Shown: positions 16,712 to 25,774, counted from the stretch's first letter. The stretch: DNA of 64,000 nucleotides from Halorubellus sp034808145 (GCF_034808145.1 NZ_JAXHGM010000011.1:42849-106848); one strand, 5' to 3'. Numbers and translations: made by a program. Notes: generated from the sequence alone by a model not told the origin.

Positions 16712-17275
16712 ATGTCCACCCGCCGTCGCGCGCTCGCCCTCCTCAGCGGTGCGCTCGCCGCGACCAGCGGCTGCGTCTCCGGTCTGCTGGACGACGACCC
16801 GCCGCTCGAACACGGCGAACGGATGCGCGCCACCGGCGAGCCCGCCAGTCGAACGCTAACCGGCTGGCCGCCCGACACTCGCTACGTGCCGTCGAACGAC
16901 ACCGTCTACTTCGACCACGGCGACCCCGACGACCCGCACTACTGGGACGCCGAGCGGTGGGCCACCGAGCAGGGCGAGCGCGCGGCCCAGGCCGTGGTCG
17001 TCGACCGATTCGACCCGTCCGTCGTCGACTACGACGCCGTCCGCGTGTACCATTCGGGCGAACGAACGGACACGCACGTCGACGTGCGTCACGTGACCTA
17101 CTCGGAGCACTTCGGTAACGAGACGGTGACCCCTGCGCGCTCGATCACCGAACTCGTCGAGACGGCGCCCGAGACGGTCCACGTGACGGTGCCGCTCGAT
17201 GAGCAGCGGTGGACGATTTCGTATCCGGTGTTCGTCGAGCGGTATGACTACATCGAGCACACGGCCAGCGAGTGA
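16712..17275 (+). CDS. Predicted Tat lipoprotein (paralog 2)
   Basis: A 187-residue paralog of the preceding gene. The N-terminus MSTRRRALALLSGALAATSGC keeps the twin-arginine and lipobox (Cys21), and PPLEHGERMRATGEP is shared with it. The C-terminal strands DVRHVTYSEHFGNETVTPA and TVPLDEQRWTISYPVFVERYDYIE parallel the corresponding region of paralog 1. The middle, rich in D, H and W (HGDPDDPHYWDAERWATEQGE), differs. No enzyme motif is visible. The two genes probably arose by tandem duplication. Confidence 0.75.
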   Translation: MSTRRRALALLSGALAATSGCVSGLLDDDPPLEHGERMRATGEPASRTLTGWPPDTRYVPSNDTVYFDHGDPDDPHYWDAERWATEQGERAAQAVVVDRFDPSVVDYDAVRVYHSGERTDTHVDVRHVTYSEHFGNETVTPARSITELVETAPETVHVTVPLDEQRWTISYPVFVERYDYIEHTASE

Positions 17276-17345
17276 GTAGCCGCCGCGAGCCGAGGTAGCG
17301 CACCTCGAACGGCGACCTGAGGGTCGCCGTATGCCAGCAAGTGGG

Positions 17346-17777
17346 TCAGTCCTCGAAGTCGAACTCGTCTCGCGCGCTGTCGACGGGTTCGTCGCGCGCG
17401 ACGACCTCCGGCGGGGCGTCGGGGTCGTACCGCCAGTAGACGTACGCGGTCGCGGCGAGCGCGCCGACGCCGAAGACGACGCCCGAGACGGGCCACGCGA
17501 GCGCGGTGTTCGCGGTGACGACCCCGTGGAGGATGACGACGCCGAGCGTCGCGAACAGCGCGCCGATGCCGGCGACGATCAACCGGCCGTACCGGTGGAA
17601 GTTCACCGCGCGGTCGCCGTCGCCCGCCGCGACCACGACGTAGTCGTCGTCCGCGGGGAACCACACGACGTCGACGCGCTCCTCGGCGTCCGTCGCCGGC
17701 GCGTCGTCGGCATCGGATGCGTCGGCGGCCGTGATGCGGTCGGTCGCGGACTCGTCGCCCGGGTCGGCCGCGCCCAT
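17346..17777 (-). CDS. Two-TM protein in operon with the helicase
   Basis: A 143-residue acidic membrane protein I do not recognise. The N-terminal third is D/A-rich, followed by VDVVWFPADDDYVVVAAGDGDRAVNFHRYG, two hydrophobic segments (LIVAGIGALFATLGVVILHG and LAWPVSGVVFGVGALAATAY) and an acidic tail. The ATG lies two bases after the stop of the helicase gene, with a GGAGGTGGAG Shine-Dalgarno inside that gene's end, so the two are translationally coupled. Confidence 0.7.
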   Translation of the reverse strand: MGAADPGDESATDRITAADASDADDAPATDAEERVDVVWFPADDDYVVVAAGDGDRAVNFHRYGRLIVAGIGALFATLGVVILHGVVTANTALAWPVSGVVFGVGALAATAYVYWRYDPDAPPEVVARDEPVDSARDEFDFED

Positions 17778-17779
17778 GG

Positions 17780-20125
17780 TTACTCCACCTCCACCGTCCG
17801 CGTCGCCGTCACGGGCACGAGCGGATAGTCGGGGAACGCGACGGAGACCTCGTACGTGAGCTCGTCGTCGTTCGCGCCGAACACCGCGACCGGGAGCGTC
17901 GCCTCGTCGCCGAGGTACGTCTCCGTCTCCGTCATCTCCACGCCGTTGACGGTGACGCGGAGGTGCGCGTTCCCGCCGCCGCCGTCGTTCACCACGCGGA
18001 CCTCGCGGTGGTCGTTCTCGCCGCGCGCGATGCCGTCGGGGAACGCCCCCCACTCGACGCGGGGCGCCGGCAGGTCGCTCGCGGACTCGACGACGCGCTC
18101 CGCGACGCCCGCCGACAGCCCAGCGGTCTCGAGCTCCTCGACGCCCGCAGCCGCGAGGTCACCGGGGGTCGCGTACCCCTCCGTCGCGAGCTTGCTCGCG
18201 CGCCCCGACCCGACGCCGTCGACCGCCGTCAACCCGACCGCGTCCGCGCTCACGCCGTTCTCCACTCTGGCCGCGACGCGCTCCGCGACGTTCGCCGCGT
18301 GCCCGTCCGCGAACCGCTCCAAGAACGCCCGCGACGCCCCCAGCAAGCGCAGCGCGTTCTGCTTGATGACCCACGCGTCAGAGCGCAACTCCGCGGGCGT
18401 CGACCCCGTCATCGTCGAGGAGACGATGGCGAGCACCTTCCGCTGCCCGGGGTCCATCTCGCCCGTGTCGCGCCCGACGAGCACCGCGTCCACCGCCTCC
18501 TTCTCGCTCTGGCGCGCGCTCACCGAATCGAACTCGGTCGCCGTCGCCACCGCCCCCAGGACCGCGTCGGCGTCCACGCGAGCGTCACGCGTCGCGAGCT
18601 CGCGGAACCGCGCCGCCGTGTCGAGCCGCAGGTAGAACTTCGACGCGAGCATCCCCAGCGAGGTCGCCGACAGCGACAGGTCCTCGCTCGCGTCCACGAA
18701 CCCGCCGTCGACGAGCCCCTCCAGCTTCTCGCGGACGTACTCGCGGAGCCCCTCGAAGTCGTACCGGTCGGGCGCCGACGACGCCCGCACGTAGTAGAAC
18801 GTCGTCTCCAGCCACGTCATGACGTCGTCGAGGTCGCGGATCGTTCCCATCGCGATCTCCGCGTTCAGGTGCGCGTCCAGGTTGTCCGCCAGCCGCGATT
18901 CGATGTCCTTCCCTTCCCGGAGCAGGCGCCGGTACTTGTCGGCGTCCGCGCGGTCGCAGACCACCCACCCGTACCCGACGTCGTCGTACCCCGGCCGGCC
19001 CGCCCGGCCGAGCATCTGGAGGACGTCCAGCGGACTCATGTCCACCTCGCCCTCCAGGGGGTCGTGGAGCTTCGTGTCCCGGATGACGACGCACCTGGCG
19101 GGGAGGTTCACGCCCCACGCGAGCGTCGACGTCGAGAACAGCAACTGGATCTTCCCCTCCTTGAACCACTGCTCGACGCGGTCCTTGTCGCCCTTCGACA
19201 GGCCCGCGTGATGGAACGCGACCCCGTCGAGCACGCTGTTCTTCAGGGTCTCGTTCTGCAGCTCCTCGGCTTCGGTGTGGAAGTCGTAGTCGCCGCGGGC
19301 GCCCATCGGGACGTCGCGCTCCGCGACCTCGTCCCGCGCCTTCTTCGCGGCCTGCACGGTGTCCTGGCGGGAGGACACGAACACGAGCGCCTGGCCGTCC
19401 TCGCGCACGTGCGGTTCCGCGAGGTCGAGCGCCCGATACAGCCGCCGGTACTTGTCCGCGAACGAGTTGTCGCCGTGCGTGTACGTCTTCACGCCCGCGT
19501 TCAAGTCCACGGGCCGATACGACTCGTCGAACTCGAACGTGCACTCCGGCGGGGCGTCCAACCACGCCGCGACGTCCTCGACGTTCGGCATCGTCGCCGA
19601 CAGCGCCACGACGCGCGGGTCGCAGAGCCGCCGCAGTCGACTCACCGTCACCTCCAGCACCGGCCCGCGCTTGTCCGAGTCCAGCAGGTGGACCTCGTCG
19701 ATGACGACGACGTCCACGTCCGTCACGAAGTCGTACCGCGCCGAATCGTGCTTCCGGGTCGCCGAGTCGAGCTTCTCGGGCGTCATCACGAGCACGTCCG
19801 CGTGCCGCGCCCGACGCGGGTTCAGGTCGCGTTCGCCCGTGACGACGTACACCGAGTACCCGAGGTCCTCGAAGCGCTCCCACTCGCTCTCCTTCTCGTT
19901 CGTGAGCGCGCGCATCGGCGCGACGAACAACGCCGTGCCGTCGTCGGCGAGCGCGTCACAGATCGCGAGTTCGGCGAGCGCGGTCTTCCCGCTCGCGGTC
20001 GGCGCGCTCGCCACCACGTTCTCGTCGCGCTCGAGCAACGCGGGCAAGGCCTCGCGCTGCATCGGATTGAACTCCTCGAACGCGAACGCCTCCGCGAACT
20101 CCGGGACGACCTCGGCGACCTCCAT
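17780..20125 (-). CDS. hel308: Hel308-family superfamily 2 DNA helicase with extra C-terminal domain
   Basis: A 781-residue ATP-dependent helicase expected to unwind lagging-strand branches at stalled forks. Motifs in order: Q motif NPMQREAL, Walker A SAPTASGKTA (about residue 45), DEVH box VVIDEVHLLDSDK (about 138), motif III ALSATMPN, motif V HHAGLSKGD, and motif VI GRAGRPGYD. The winged-helix and ratchet domains follow, then a helix-hairpin-helix segment VDGVGSGRASKLATEGY. Beyond the usual Hel308 end are about 90 residues rich in beta strands (VEWGAFPDGIARGEND to TVEVE) with Ig-like spacing. The start is the conserved MEVAEVVPEF. Confidence 0.88.
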   Translation of the reverse strand: MEVAEVVPEFAEAFAFEEFNPMQREALPALLERDENVVASAPTASGKTALAELAICDALADDGTALFVAPMRALTNEKESEWERFEDLGYSVYVVTGERDLNPRRARHADVLVMTPEKLDSATRKHDSARYDFVTDVDVVVIDEVHLLDSDKRGPVLEVTVSRLRRLCDPRVVALSATMPNVEDVAAWLDAPPECTFEFDESYRPVDLNAGVKTYTHGDNSFADKYRRLYRALDLAEPHVREDGQALVFVSSRQDTVQAAKKARDEVAERDVPMGARGDYDFHTEAEELQNETLKNSVLDGVAFHHAGLSKGDKDRVEQWFKEGKIQLLFSTSTLAWGVNLPARCVVIRDTKLHDPLEGEVDMSPLDVLQMLGRAGRPGYDDVGYGWVVCDRADADKYRRLLREGKDIESRLADNLDAHLNAEIAMGTIRDLDDVMTWLETTFYYVRASSAPDRYDFEGLREYVREKLEGLVDGGFVDASEDLSLSATSLGMLASKFYLRLDTAARFRELATRDARVDADAVLGAVATATEFDSVSARQSEKEAVDAVLVGRDTGEMDPGQRKVLAIVSSTMTGSTPAELRSDAWVIKQNALRLLGASRAFLERFADGHAANVAERVAARVENGVSADAVGLTAVDGVGSGRASKLATEGYATPGDLAAAGVEELETAGLSAGVAERVVESASDLPAPRVEWGAFPDGIARGENDHREVRVVNDGGGGNAHLRVTVNGVEMTETETYLGDEATLPVAVFGANDDELTYEVSVAFPDYPLVPVTATRTVEVE

Positions 20126-20224
20126 CCTGATAGGTACGGAGAGAGCACGCGGCAAAGGCGTTTCCGTCCCGGGCCGCACCGCCGCGTCGACGCGGCCATC
20201 GACGCCGCGCTGACCGGTAACCCG

Positions 20225-20665
20225 TCACTCGTCGTCGACCGACCCGAAGGCAGCGTCCTCGTCCTCCGCGTCGACGGTGACGTCGTCGACCGCCACGGCA
20301 TCGTCGAGAACGTCGTCCGGGTCGTCGAAGCCGTCACTCGCCGCATCGAACCCGCCGCGCTCGCCGTCGGCAGCATCAACGCCAGCGCCTCCGTCGACCC
20401 CAGCGTCATCGCCAGCGTCCCCGTCGTCGGCAGCGTCCTCGCCCTCATCCTCGTCGTCGTCGATGTCGAGGATGAGCTCCACGTCACCGTCCTTCTCCAC
20501 CTCCGGATAGTACCCCGCGACCGCCGCGTCGCACTCCGGGCAGGTCGCGAACTCGTCGACCTCTCCGAGATCGTGCAGGCGATACCGCGGCGTCACCTCG
20601 ACCACGGCCGCGTCGAACCGGACGGTCGCCGTACACTCCTCGATGGGACACACCCTATCTCGCAT
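20225..20665 (-). CDS. Acidic zinc-ribbon-like hypothetical protein
   Basis: A 146-residue protein of unknown function. The N-terminal about 55 residues hold two cysteine pairs, CPIEEC and CPECD, about 37 residues apart, consistent with a four-Cys zinc ribbon. The rest is an extreme low-complexity acidic tail of D, E, A and G (for example DIDDDEDEGEDAADDGDAGDD). Tails like this are common in haloarchaea and may be disordered. The start MRDRVCPIEEC is directly before the first Cys. It lies between the helicase and the MATE gene on the same strand. Confidence 0.65.
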   Translation of the reverse strand: MRDRVCPIEECTATVRFDAAVVEVTPRYRLHDLGEVDEFATCPECDAAVAGYYPEVEKDGDVELILDIDDDEDEGEDAADDGDAGDDAGVDGGAGVDAADGERGGFDAASDGFDDPDDVLDDAVAVDDVTVDAEDEDAAFGSVDDE

Positions 20666-20746
20666 CCACTAAGGAGCGAACGGCGACGAGTATAGTCGTG
20701 TCGGCCGCCCAACCGCCCGACGGCCGCGCCGACCCGGACCGCTCGG

Positions 20747-22162
20747 CTACGCGCTGCTCGCGTCCGCGGTCTCCGCGGCACGGTCGAGCATCCCGTGACT
20801 CGTCTTGTACCGATAGTACGTGGCGAGCCCGAGCGCGACGGCGACGTTCGAGAGCGTCACCGCCCAGAACGCCGCGATAGCGCCACCACCGAGGAGACCG
20901 ATGCCGACGACCGCGATCGGGAGGCGGACGCCCCAGTTCTGCGCGAGACTCGCGACGAGACTCGTCTTCGTGCGCCGCGCCGCGTTGAACCCGCCTTGGA
21001 GGAGGTAGCTCGCGCCGATAGCCCAGTAGCCGACCGCGAGGATCTGGAGGTACGCGACCGTGTACCGGAGCGCATCACCGGACACGCCGGGGATGAACAG
21101 CGTCGCGAGCGCCTCCGGGACGAGCCACTGGACGACGCCGATACCGCCGAGACCGATCGCGGCGATGGCGACCCCGACCCACGTCGTCTCCTTCGCTCGC
21201 GACGGGTTCCCGGCGCCGAGGTTCTGGCCGACGACGCTCTGAGCGGCCTGCTGGAGGCCGCTCGCGGGAATCCACGCGATCGCGGAGACGCGGACGCCGA
21301 TGGTGTACGCCGCCATCGCCGCGCCACCGCCCGCGTAGAAGACGAGCGCGACCATCGCGACCTTCACGCCGTCCTTCGACACGCGCTGGAGCGAGTTCGG
21401 GTACCCGACGTCGACGAGCTCCCGCCACGCCCCGGCGTCGAACGAGAGGTCCGAGCGCGAGAGCGTGAACGTGTCCCGGAGTCCGACCGCGAACCCGATG
21501 ACGAGCGCCATGCCGGCGGCGTACCCGATGGCGGTCGCGAGCGCCGCACCCTGGACGCCGTACGCGGGCATCCCGATGGCGTCCCACCCGAAGATGAGGA
21601 TCGGGTCGAGTGCGAGGTTCACGGCGACGGCGACGACGTTCACGTAGAGCGCCGCGCGCGAGTCGCCCCAGCCGACGAACGCGCCTTCGAGCGTGTCCGA
21701 CACGGCGATGAACGGGACGGCGAGCGCGTACGTGACGAGGTAGATGCTTGCGAGGTCCGCGATGCCGTCGGTCGGGTTCAGGAGTTCGACCGCGGTCTCG
21801 ACGAGCCACGGGCCGGCGAGGACGACGGCGGCGAGCACGGGGACGGCGACGGCGATCGCGAGCGCGACGCCGTTGGCGGCGACGCGGCGCGCACCGGATT
21901 CGTCGTCGGCGCCGACGCGCTGGCTGACGACGACCTGCGTGCCGACGAACGGCATGATGATGACCGCGAGCATCACGCTCGTCAGCGGGAAGACGAAGCC
22001 GACCGCGGCCACGGCCTCCTCGCCGACGCGACCGAGGAAGAGGGCGTCGACTATCAGCTGCGCGAACTGAACGACGTTCTGGAGGACCAGGGGGGTGGCG
22101 AGGAGGAGGAGAGCTCGGAGGATTGATCCGTCGGTGATCTCCTCCGGGGAGACGTCTAGCAT
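20747..22162 (-). CDS. MATE family multidrug/toxin exporter
   Basis: A 471-residue MatE-family antiporter with 12 hydrophobic segments in two six-helix bundles. Typical sequences are ATPLVLQNVVQFAQLIVDAL, GTQVVVSQRVGADDESGA, DPILIFGWDAIGMPAYGVQG and the second-bundle SLQRVSKDGVKVAMVALV. It exports organic cations or toxic metabolites in exchange for Na+ or H+. The ATG (MLDVSPEEITDGS) overlaps a palindrome; an in-frame ATG at 22189 would add nine residues. Divergent from the hydrolase gene, sharing a regulatory gap containing two abutting palindromes. Confidence 0.9.
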   Translation of the reverse strand: MLDVSPEEITDGSILRALLLLATPLVLQNVVQFAQLIVDALFLGRVGEEAVAAVGFVFPLTSVMLAVIIMPFVGTQVVVSQRVGADDESGARRVAANGVALAIAVAVPVLAAVVLAGPWLVETAVELLNPTDGIADLASIYLVTYALAVPFIAVSDTLEGAFVGWGDSRAALYVNVVAVAVNLALDPILIFGWDAIGMPAYGVQGAALATAIGYAAGMALVIGFAVGLRDTFTLSRSDLSFDAGAWRELVDVGYPNSLQRVSKDGVKVAMVALVFYAGGGAAMAAYTIGVRVSAIAWIPASGLQQAAQSVVGQNLGAGNPSRAKETTWVGVAIAAIGLGGIGVVQWLVPEALATLFIPGVSGDALRYTVAYLQILAVGYWAIGASYLLQGGFNAARRTKTSLVASLAQNWGVRLPIAVVGIGLLGGGAIAAFWAVTLSNVAVALGLATYYRYKTSHGMLDRAAETADASSA

Positions 22163-22189
22163 TGCCTTTGGCAATATGGTGCACACCAT
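22161..22189 (-). promoter_or_regulatory. Two abutting palindromes at the MATE start codon
   Basis: ATTGCC-TTT-GGCAAT (22161-22175) and ATGGTG-CA-CACCAT (22176-22189) have perfect 6-bp arms and touch with no spacer. They cover the start codon side of the MATE gene, downstream of an AT-rich TTTAGT box near 22195, where a bound protein would block transcription. Confidence 0.6.
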
Positions 22190-22211
22190 CCACTAAACTC
22201 TATCGGAAATC

Positions 22212-22303
22212 GCGATTGGTTTTAGCAGGGCTTTCGTCGCCTTGACATCGCATGGTCGAACCGGAGCCGAACCGACGGCAGCCGTTCCCGTACGGCGAGA
22301 ACC
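22212..22303 (-). repeat. Dispersed intergenic element, copy B
   Basis: On the minus strand it begins GGTTCTCGCCGTACGGGAAC and ends with a TAAAACCAATCG tract. The frame FSPYGNG to PAKT matches copy A at 2612-2666. It overlaps the divergent regulatory region, including the TTTTAG promoter-like box at 22219-22224 of the plus-strand hydrolase. Confidence 0.4.
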
Positions 22304-22352
22304 ACGACCCAGACCTACACGCGCGCACAACGAACCACATACGCGAACGACC

Positions 22353-23489
22353 ATGTCGTCCGACCGCTCCGGCTCCGACCGCCTCGTCCCAGACCGCTTG
22401 ATTCCGGACCGCCTCGTCCCCGACCGCTTCGGCCGCGACGACGCGCTCGCGGACGCCGCCCGAGACGACCACGTCGACGACGGACCGAGTTCGTCACGGC
22501 GCACCGTCGTGACCGCGGCCGCCGTCGCCGCGGGCGCCACCGCGCTCGCCGTGCTCGCTCGCGGGTACGGCACCTACCGCGCCGAGCGCGACGCCGCGTA
22601 CGCCCGCGTCGACCCGGACGAGCACCGCGTCGCGCACACGCCAGTCGGTGACGTCGAGCACCGCGAACGCGGCTCCGGCACGCCCGTGCTCGTCTCGCAC
22701 GGCATCGTCGGCGGGTGCGACCAGGCGATGCGAGTCGGGAGCGCCCTCGTCGACGACGCCCGCATCGTCGCCCCGTCGCGCTTCGGGTACCTCGGGTCCA
22801 CGATACCGACGTACCCGTCGCCGTCGACGCAGGCCCGCGCGTTCGCCGGCCTGCTCGACGACCGGGGCGTCGACGACACCGTCGTCGTCGGAACGTCCGC
22901 CGGCGCACCCGCCGCCATCCGGTTCGCGCTCGCGTTCCCCGAGCGAACGCGCGGGCTCGTCCTCCTCGCCGCCGCCACGCCGAGCGACCGCGAGCGCGAC
23001 GGTCCCACGGGGCCGCCGACGCCGCTCCTGCGCGACCCCGTCTTCTGGTTGCTGCGCTCTCGCGCACCCCGGCTCCTCCGCCGACTGTTCGGGGTCTCTC
23101 GCGGCGACTGGCAGCGCGCCGCGCCCGCGGACCGCGACCGCGTCGACGCCCTCCTCGACACGCTGTTCCCGGTCGCTCCCCGCCGGGCGGGCGTCGCCGT
23201 CGACGCCGATTTCACCAACCTCCACGTCGTCGACCACGCGGACGACTACGACCCCGCCGACGTCGCCGTGCCGACGCTCGTCGTCCACGCCGAGGACGAC
23301 CCGCTCGCCGACTTCAGCGACGCCGCGCGCTTCGCCGACCGCACTCCCAACGGCGTCCTCCGCGCGTACGAGACCGGCGGCCACCTCGTCTTCGGCCACG
23401 GCGACGACGTCCGCGAGCACGTCACCGCCTTCGTCCGCGACCCCGACGGGTACGTCGCCGGGACCGCGCCGCGGAGCGCGACCTCGTGA
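22353..23489 (+). CDS. Alpha/beta hydrolase with N-terminal membrane anchor
   Basis: A 378-residue hydrolase. Nucleophile elbow GTSAGAPAA (Ser), acid residue in VVHAEDDPLADF and His in ETGGHLVFGHG complete a triad. The N-terminus carries three near-identical RLVPD/RLIPD units, then an acidic stretch and a hydrophobic segment (TVVTAAAVAAGATALAVLA) that may anchor it in the membrane. Substrate unknown. ATG at MSSDRSGSD is chosen; upstream ATG at 22252 is in another frame and closes after 49 codons. Divergent from the MATE gene. Confidence 0.8.
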   Translation: MSSDRSGSDRLVPDRLIPDRLVPDRFGRDDALADAARDDHVDDGPSSSRRTVVTAAAVAAGATALAVLARGYGTYRAERDAAYARVDPDEHRVAHTPVGDVEHRERGSGTPVLVSHGIVGGCDQAMRVGSALVDDARIVAPSRFGYLGSTIPTYPSPSTQARAFAGLLDDRGVDDTVVVGTSAGAPAAIRFALAFPERTRGLVLLAAATPSDRERDGPTGPPTPLLRDPVFWLLRSRAPRLLRRLFGVSRGDWQRAAPADRDRVDALLDTLFPVAPRRAGVAVDADFTNLHVVDHADDYDPADVAVPTLVVHAEDDPLADFSDAARFADRTPNGVLRAYETGGHLVFGHGDDVREHVTAFVRDPDGYVAGTAPRSATS

Positions 23490-23536
23490 CGCGTGGAACC
23501 CCACGCTTTAACCCAACCCATCCCGCAGTTACTGCC

Positions 23537-24481
23537 ATGAGTCGTTCGCGCAAGCCCGACTGGCTCAAGATGCGGCCGCCGTCGGGTCGCGAGTTCGCGG
23601 ACATCAAGCAGACCCTCCGCGACCACGACCTGAACACGGTCTGCGAGGAGGCGAACTGCCCGAACCTCGGAGAGTGCTGGAGCGGCCGGAACGGGTCGGG
23701 AGAGGGCGGCACGGCGACGTTCATGCTCATGGGGCACCGGTGCTCGCGCACCTGCAACTTCTGCGACGTCGAGACCGGCGGGATGGAGCCCCTGGACCCC
23801 GACGAGCCCGCGAACGTCGCGGACGCCATCGCCGAGATCGGCCTGGACTACGTCGTCCTCACCTCTGTGGACCGGGACGACCTCCCCGACCAGGGCGCCG
23901 CGCACTTCGCGGAGACCGTCCGCGAGATAAAACGCCGCCACCCCGGCATCCTCGTCGAGGTCCTGACGCCGGACTTCCAGGGCGACCCCGAGCTCGTCCG
24001 GAAGATCATCGACGCCGGCCCGGACGTGTTCGCGCACAACGTCGAGACCGTCGAACGCCTCCAGCACCCCGTGCGCGACCGCCGCGCCGGCTACGAGCAA
24101 TCGCTCTCGGTGCTCGAGCAGGTGAGCCAGGAGTCTGACGTGTACACGAAGACGAGCCTGATGCTCGGCGTCGGCGAGTACCACCACGAGATCTACCAGA
24201 CGCTCGGCGACCTCCGCGAGATCGACCTGGACGTCGTGACGCTCGGCCAGTACCTCCAGCCGTCGCGCACGCACCTGGACGTCGAGCGGTACGTCACGCC
24301 CGACGAGTTCGACACGTGGCGTGCGGTCGCCGAGGACGAGATGGACTTCCTCTACTGCGCGTCGGGCCCGATGGTTCGGTCGTCGTACAAGGCTGGGGAA
24401 CTGTTCGTCGACGCCGTGCTGCGTGACGGCAAGAGCGTCGAGGAAGCCCGGGAGCAGGCGCGGCGCGTCGCGTCGGACTGA
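23537..24481 (+). CDS. lipA: Lipoyl synthase
   Basis: A 314-residue radical SAM enzyme that inserts two sulfurs into protein-bound octanoyl groups to make lipoyl cofactors. Auxiliary cluster cysteines are in CEEANCPNLGECW, and the radical SAM cluster is in HRCSRTCNFCDVETG (CxxxCxxC). LDYVVLTSVDRDDLPDQGA and the C-terminal FLYCASGPMVRSSYKAGE are diagnostic, including the terminal Ser. The lipoate-dependent dehydrogenase complex lies about 3 kb downstream on the same strand, so the genes act together. The gene begins after a purine-poor leader and is separate from its neighbours. Confidence 0.95.
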   Translation: MSRSRKPDWLKMRPPSGREFADIKQTLRDHDLNTVCEEANCPNLGECWSGRNGSGEGGTATFMLMGHRCSRTCNFCDVETGGMEPLDPDEPANVADAIAEIGLDYVVLTSVDRDDLPDQGAAHFAETVREIKRRHPGILVEVLTPDFQGDPELVRKIIDAGPDVFAHNVETVERLQHPVRDRRAGYEQSLSVLEQVSQESDVYTKTSLMLGVGEYHHEIYQTLGDLREIDLDVVTLGQYLQPSRTHLDVERYVTPDEFDTWRAVAEDEMDFLYCASGPMVRSSYKAGELFVDAVLRDGKSVEEAREQARRVASD

Positions 24482-24526
24482 ACGCGGGCTTCTCCCCGGC
24501 CGTTCGGGCTCAACATCCCGCTGTCG

Positions 24527-25774
24527 TCACTCGAAGGCGTACGTGACCCTGTCCGTGGATACCAAGAGTCGACCGGAGGCGACGGCCGGCGAGGCGACCG
24601 TCTCACTGCCGAGGTCGACCACGAATCGTTCCGCGGCGTCACCGACCGCGAGCGCGTGAACGGTACCGTTGCGCGTGCCGACGTAGACCGTGTCGGCGGT
24701 TACTGCGGGCGAGCCGAGCGCCCAGCCGTCGATGCTCGCGCGCCACCAGCGCGTGCCGTCGGCGCGGTCGACGGCGTACATCGCCTGGTCCTCCGTCGTA
24801 CCGACGTACACGCGGTCTTCGGTGACGGCCGGAGAGACGTGACCGTCGCCGCCGAGCGCGAACGACCACTGCACGCTGCCGTCGGTGGCGTCGAGCGCGA
24901 GCAGCGCGTTCTCGCGGTCGCCGTCCCCGACGATGTAGACGGTGTCGTCGACGAGCGTCGGCGCGGAGAACCGACTGACACCGTCCACCCGCCAGCGTTC
25001 CCTGCCGTCGCCGGCGTCGAGAGCGACGAGCGTGCGGCCGCCGAGCGCCGCGAGGACGCGGTCGCCGTCGCACGCTACCGGCCGCTCGACGCCGACGTCC
25101 GTTTCGGTCAGCCACCGCCGCGATCCGTCGTCCGCGTCGAACGCGTGCACGCCGACGGTGAACCCGTCCTCGTACTCGTCGACGGCCCCCACGTAGACGC
25201 TGCCGTCCGCGAGCGTCGGGGCCGTGACGGTGCCCTCGACGGCCACCTCCCACGCGGTGTCGCCGCCGTCCGTCTCGACGGCGACGAGGGCGTCGTCGTT
25301 GCCGACGAACGCCACGCCGTCGCCAACCGCCGGCGTCGTCCGACCGGTGTACGTCTCGAACAGCGACTCGCCCGACGCCGCATCGACCGCCGTCAGGTCG
25401 AACCCCGTGTACGCGACGCCGTCCATCACCGCGGCCCCGTCCCCGCCCGCGTTGACCTGCCAGGCGAGGTCCGGTGACTCGGTCGGCCCGACCGCGTCCT
25501 GGACGTACCCGCGGTTCCCGGCGTCGGCCTGGAACTGCGGCCAATCCGTCTCGGGCGGCGCTGAGACCGTCGTCGACCCCGACGTCTCCGTCGACTCCGT
25601 CTCGGTGTCGGCGTCTGCGGTCGCCCTCACAGTCGACGTCGCGGCCGTCGTCGACGTCGCCGTGTCGTCCTGGGACTCCAGCCGCAGACACCCAGCGAGA
25701 CCGCCCACAGCAAGTGCGGCCAGGACGCGACGACGTGACCGCCGGCGACGTCCGTCACCGTGCTCGCCGCTCAT
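24527..25774 (-). CDS. PQQ-repeat beta-propeller Tat lipoprotein (second of pair)
   Basis: A 415-residue lipoprotein. The N-terminus RRRRSRRRVLAALAVGGLAG has a twin-arginine and a lipobox (Cys29), followed by a Ser/Thr-rich linker and an outer WPQFQADAGNRGYV that often begins such proteins. The rest is a beta-propeller of PQQ/WD-like repeats with the recurring pattern DGxVYVG...LxALDAxDGxxxWR (for example ADGSVYVGAVDE, VDDTVYIVGDG). No cofactor-binding residues beyond the repeats are recognised, so a pyrroloquinoline quinone enzyme is not implied. Its ATG overlaps the stop of its paralog upstream. Likely extracellular. Confidence 0.82.
   Translation of the reverse strand: MSGEHGDGRRRRSRRRVLAALAVGGLAGCLRLESQDDTATSTTAATSTVRATADADTETESTETSGSTTVSAPPETDWPQFQADAGNRGYVQDAVGPTESPDLAWQVNAGGDGAAVMDGVAYTGFDLTAVDAASGESLFETYTGRTTPAVGDGVAFVGNDDALVAVETDGGDTAWEVAVEGTVTAPTLADGSVYVGAVDEYEDGFTVGVHAFDADDGSRRWLTETDVGVERPVACDGDRVLAALGGRTLVALDAGDGRERWRVDGVSRFSAPTLVDDTVYIVGDGDRENALLALDATDGSVQWSFALGGDGHVSPAVTEDRVYVGTTEDQAMYAVDRADGTRWWRASIDGWALGSPAVTADTVYVGTRNGTVHALAVGDAAERFVVDLGSETVASPAVASGRLLVSTDRVTYAFE

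Noticed and set aside
22252..22401. Short plus-strand frame starting at an ATG upstream of the hydrolase
   Set aside because: It overlaps the dispersed element and closes within the real gene with no protein-like features; a leaderless start there is possible but unsupported.
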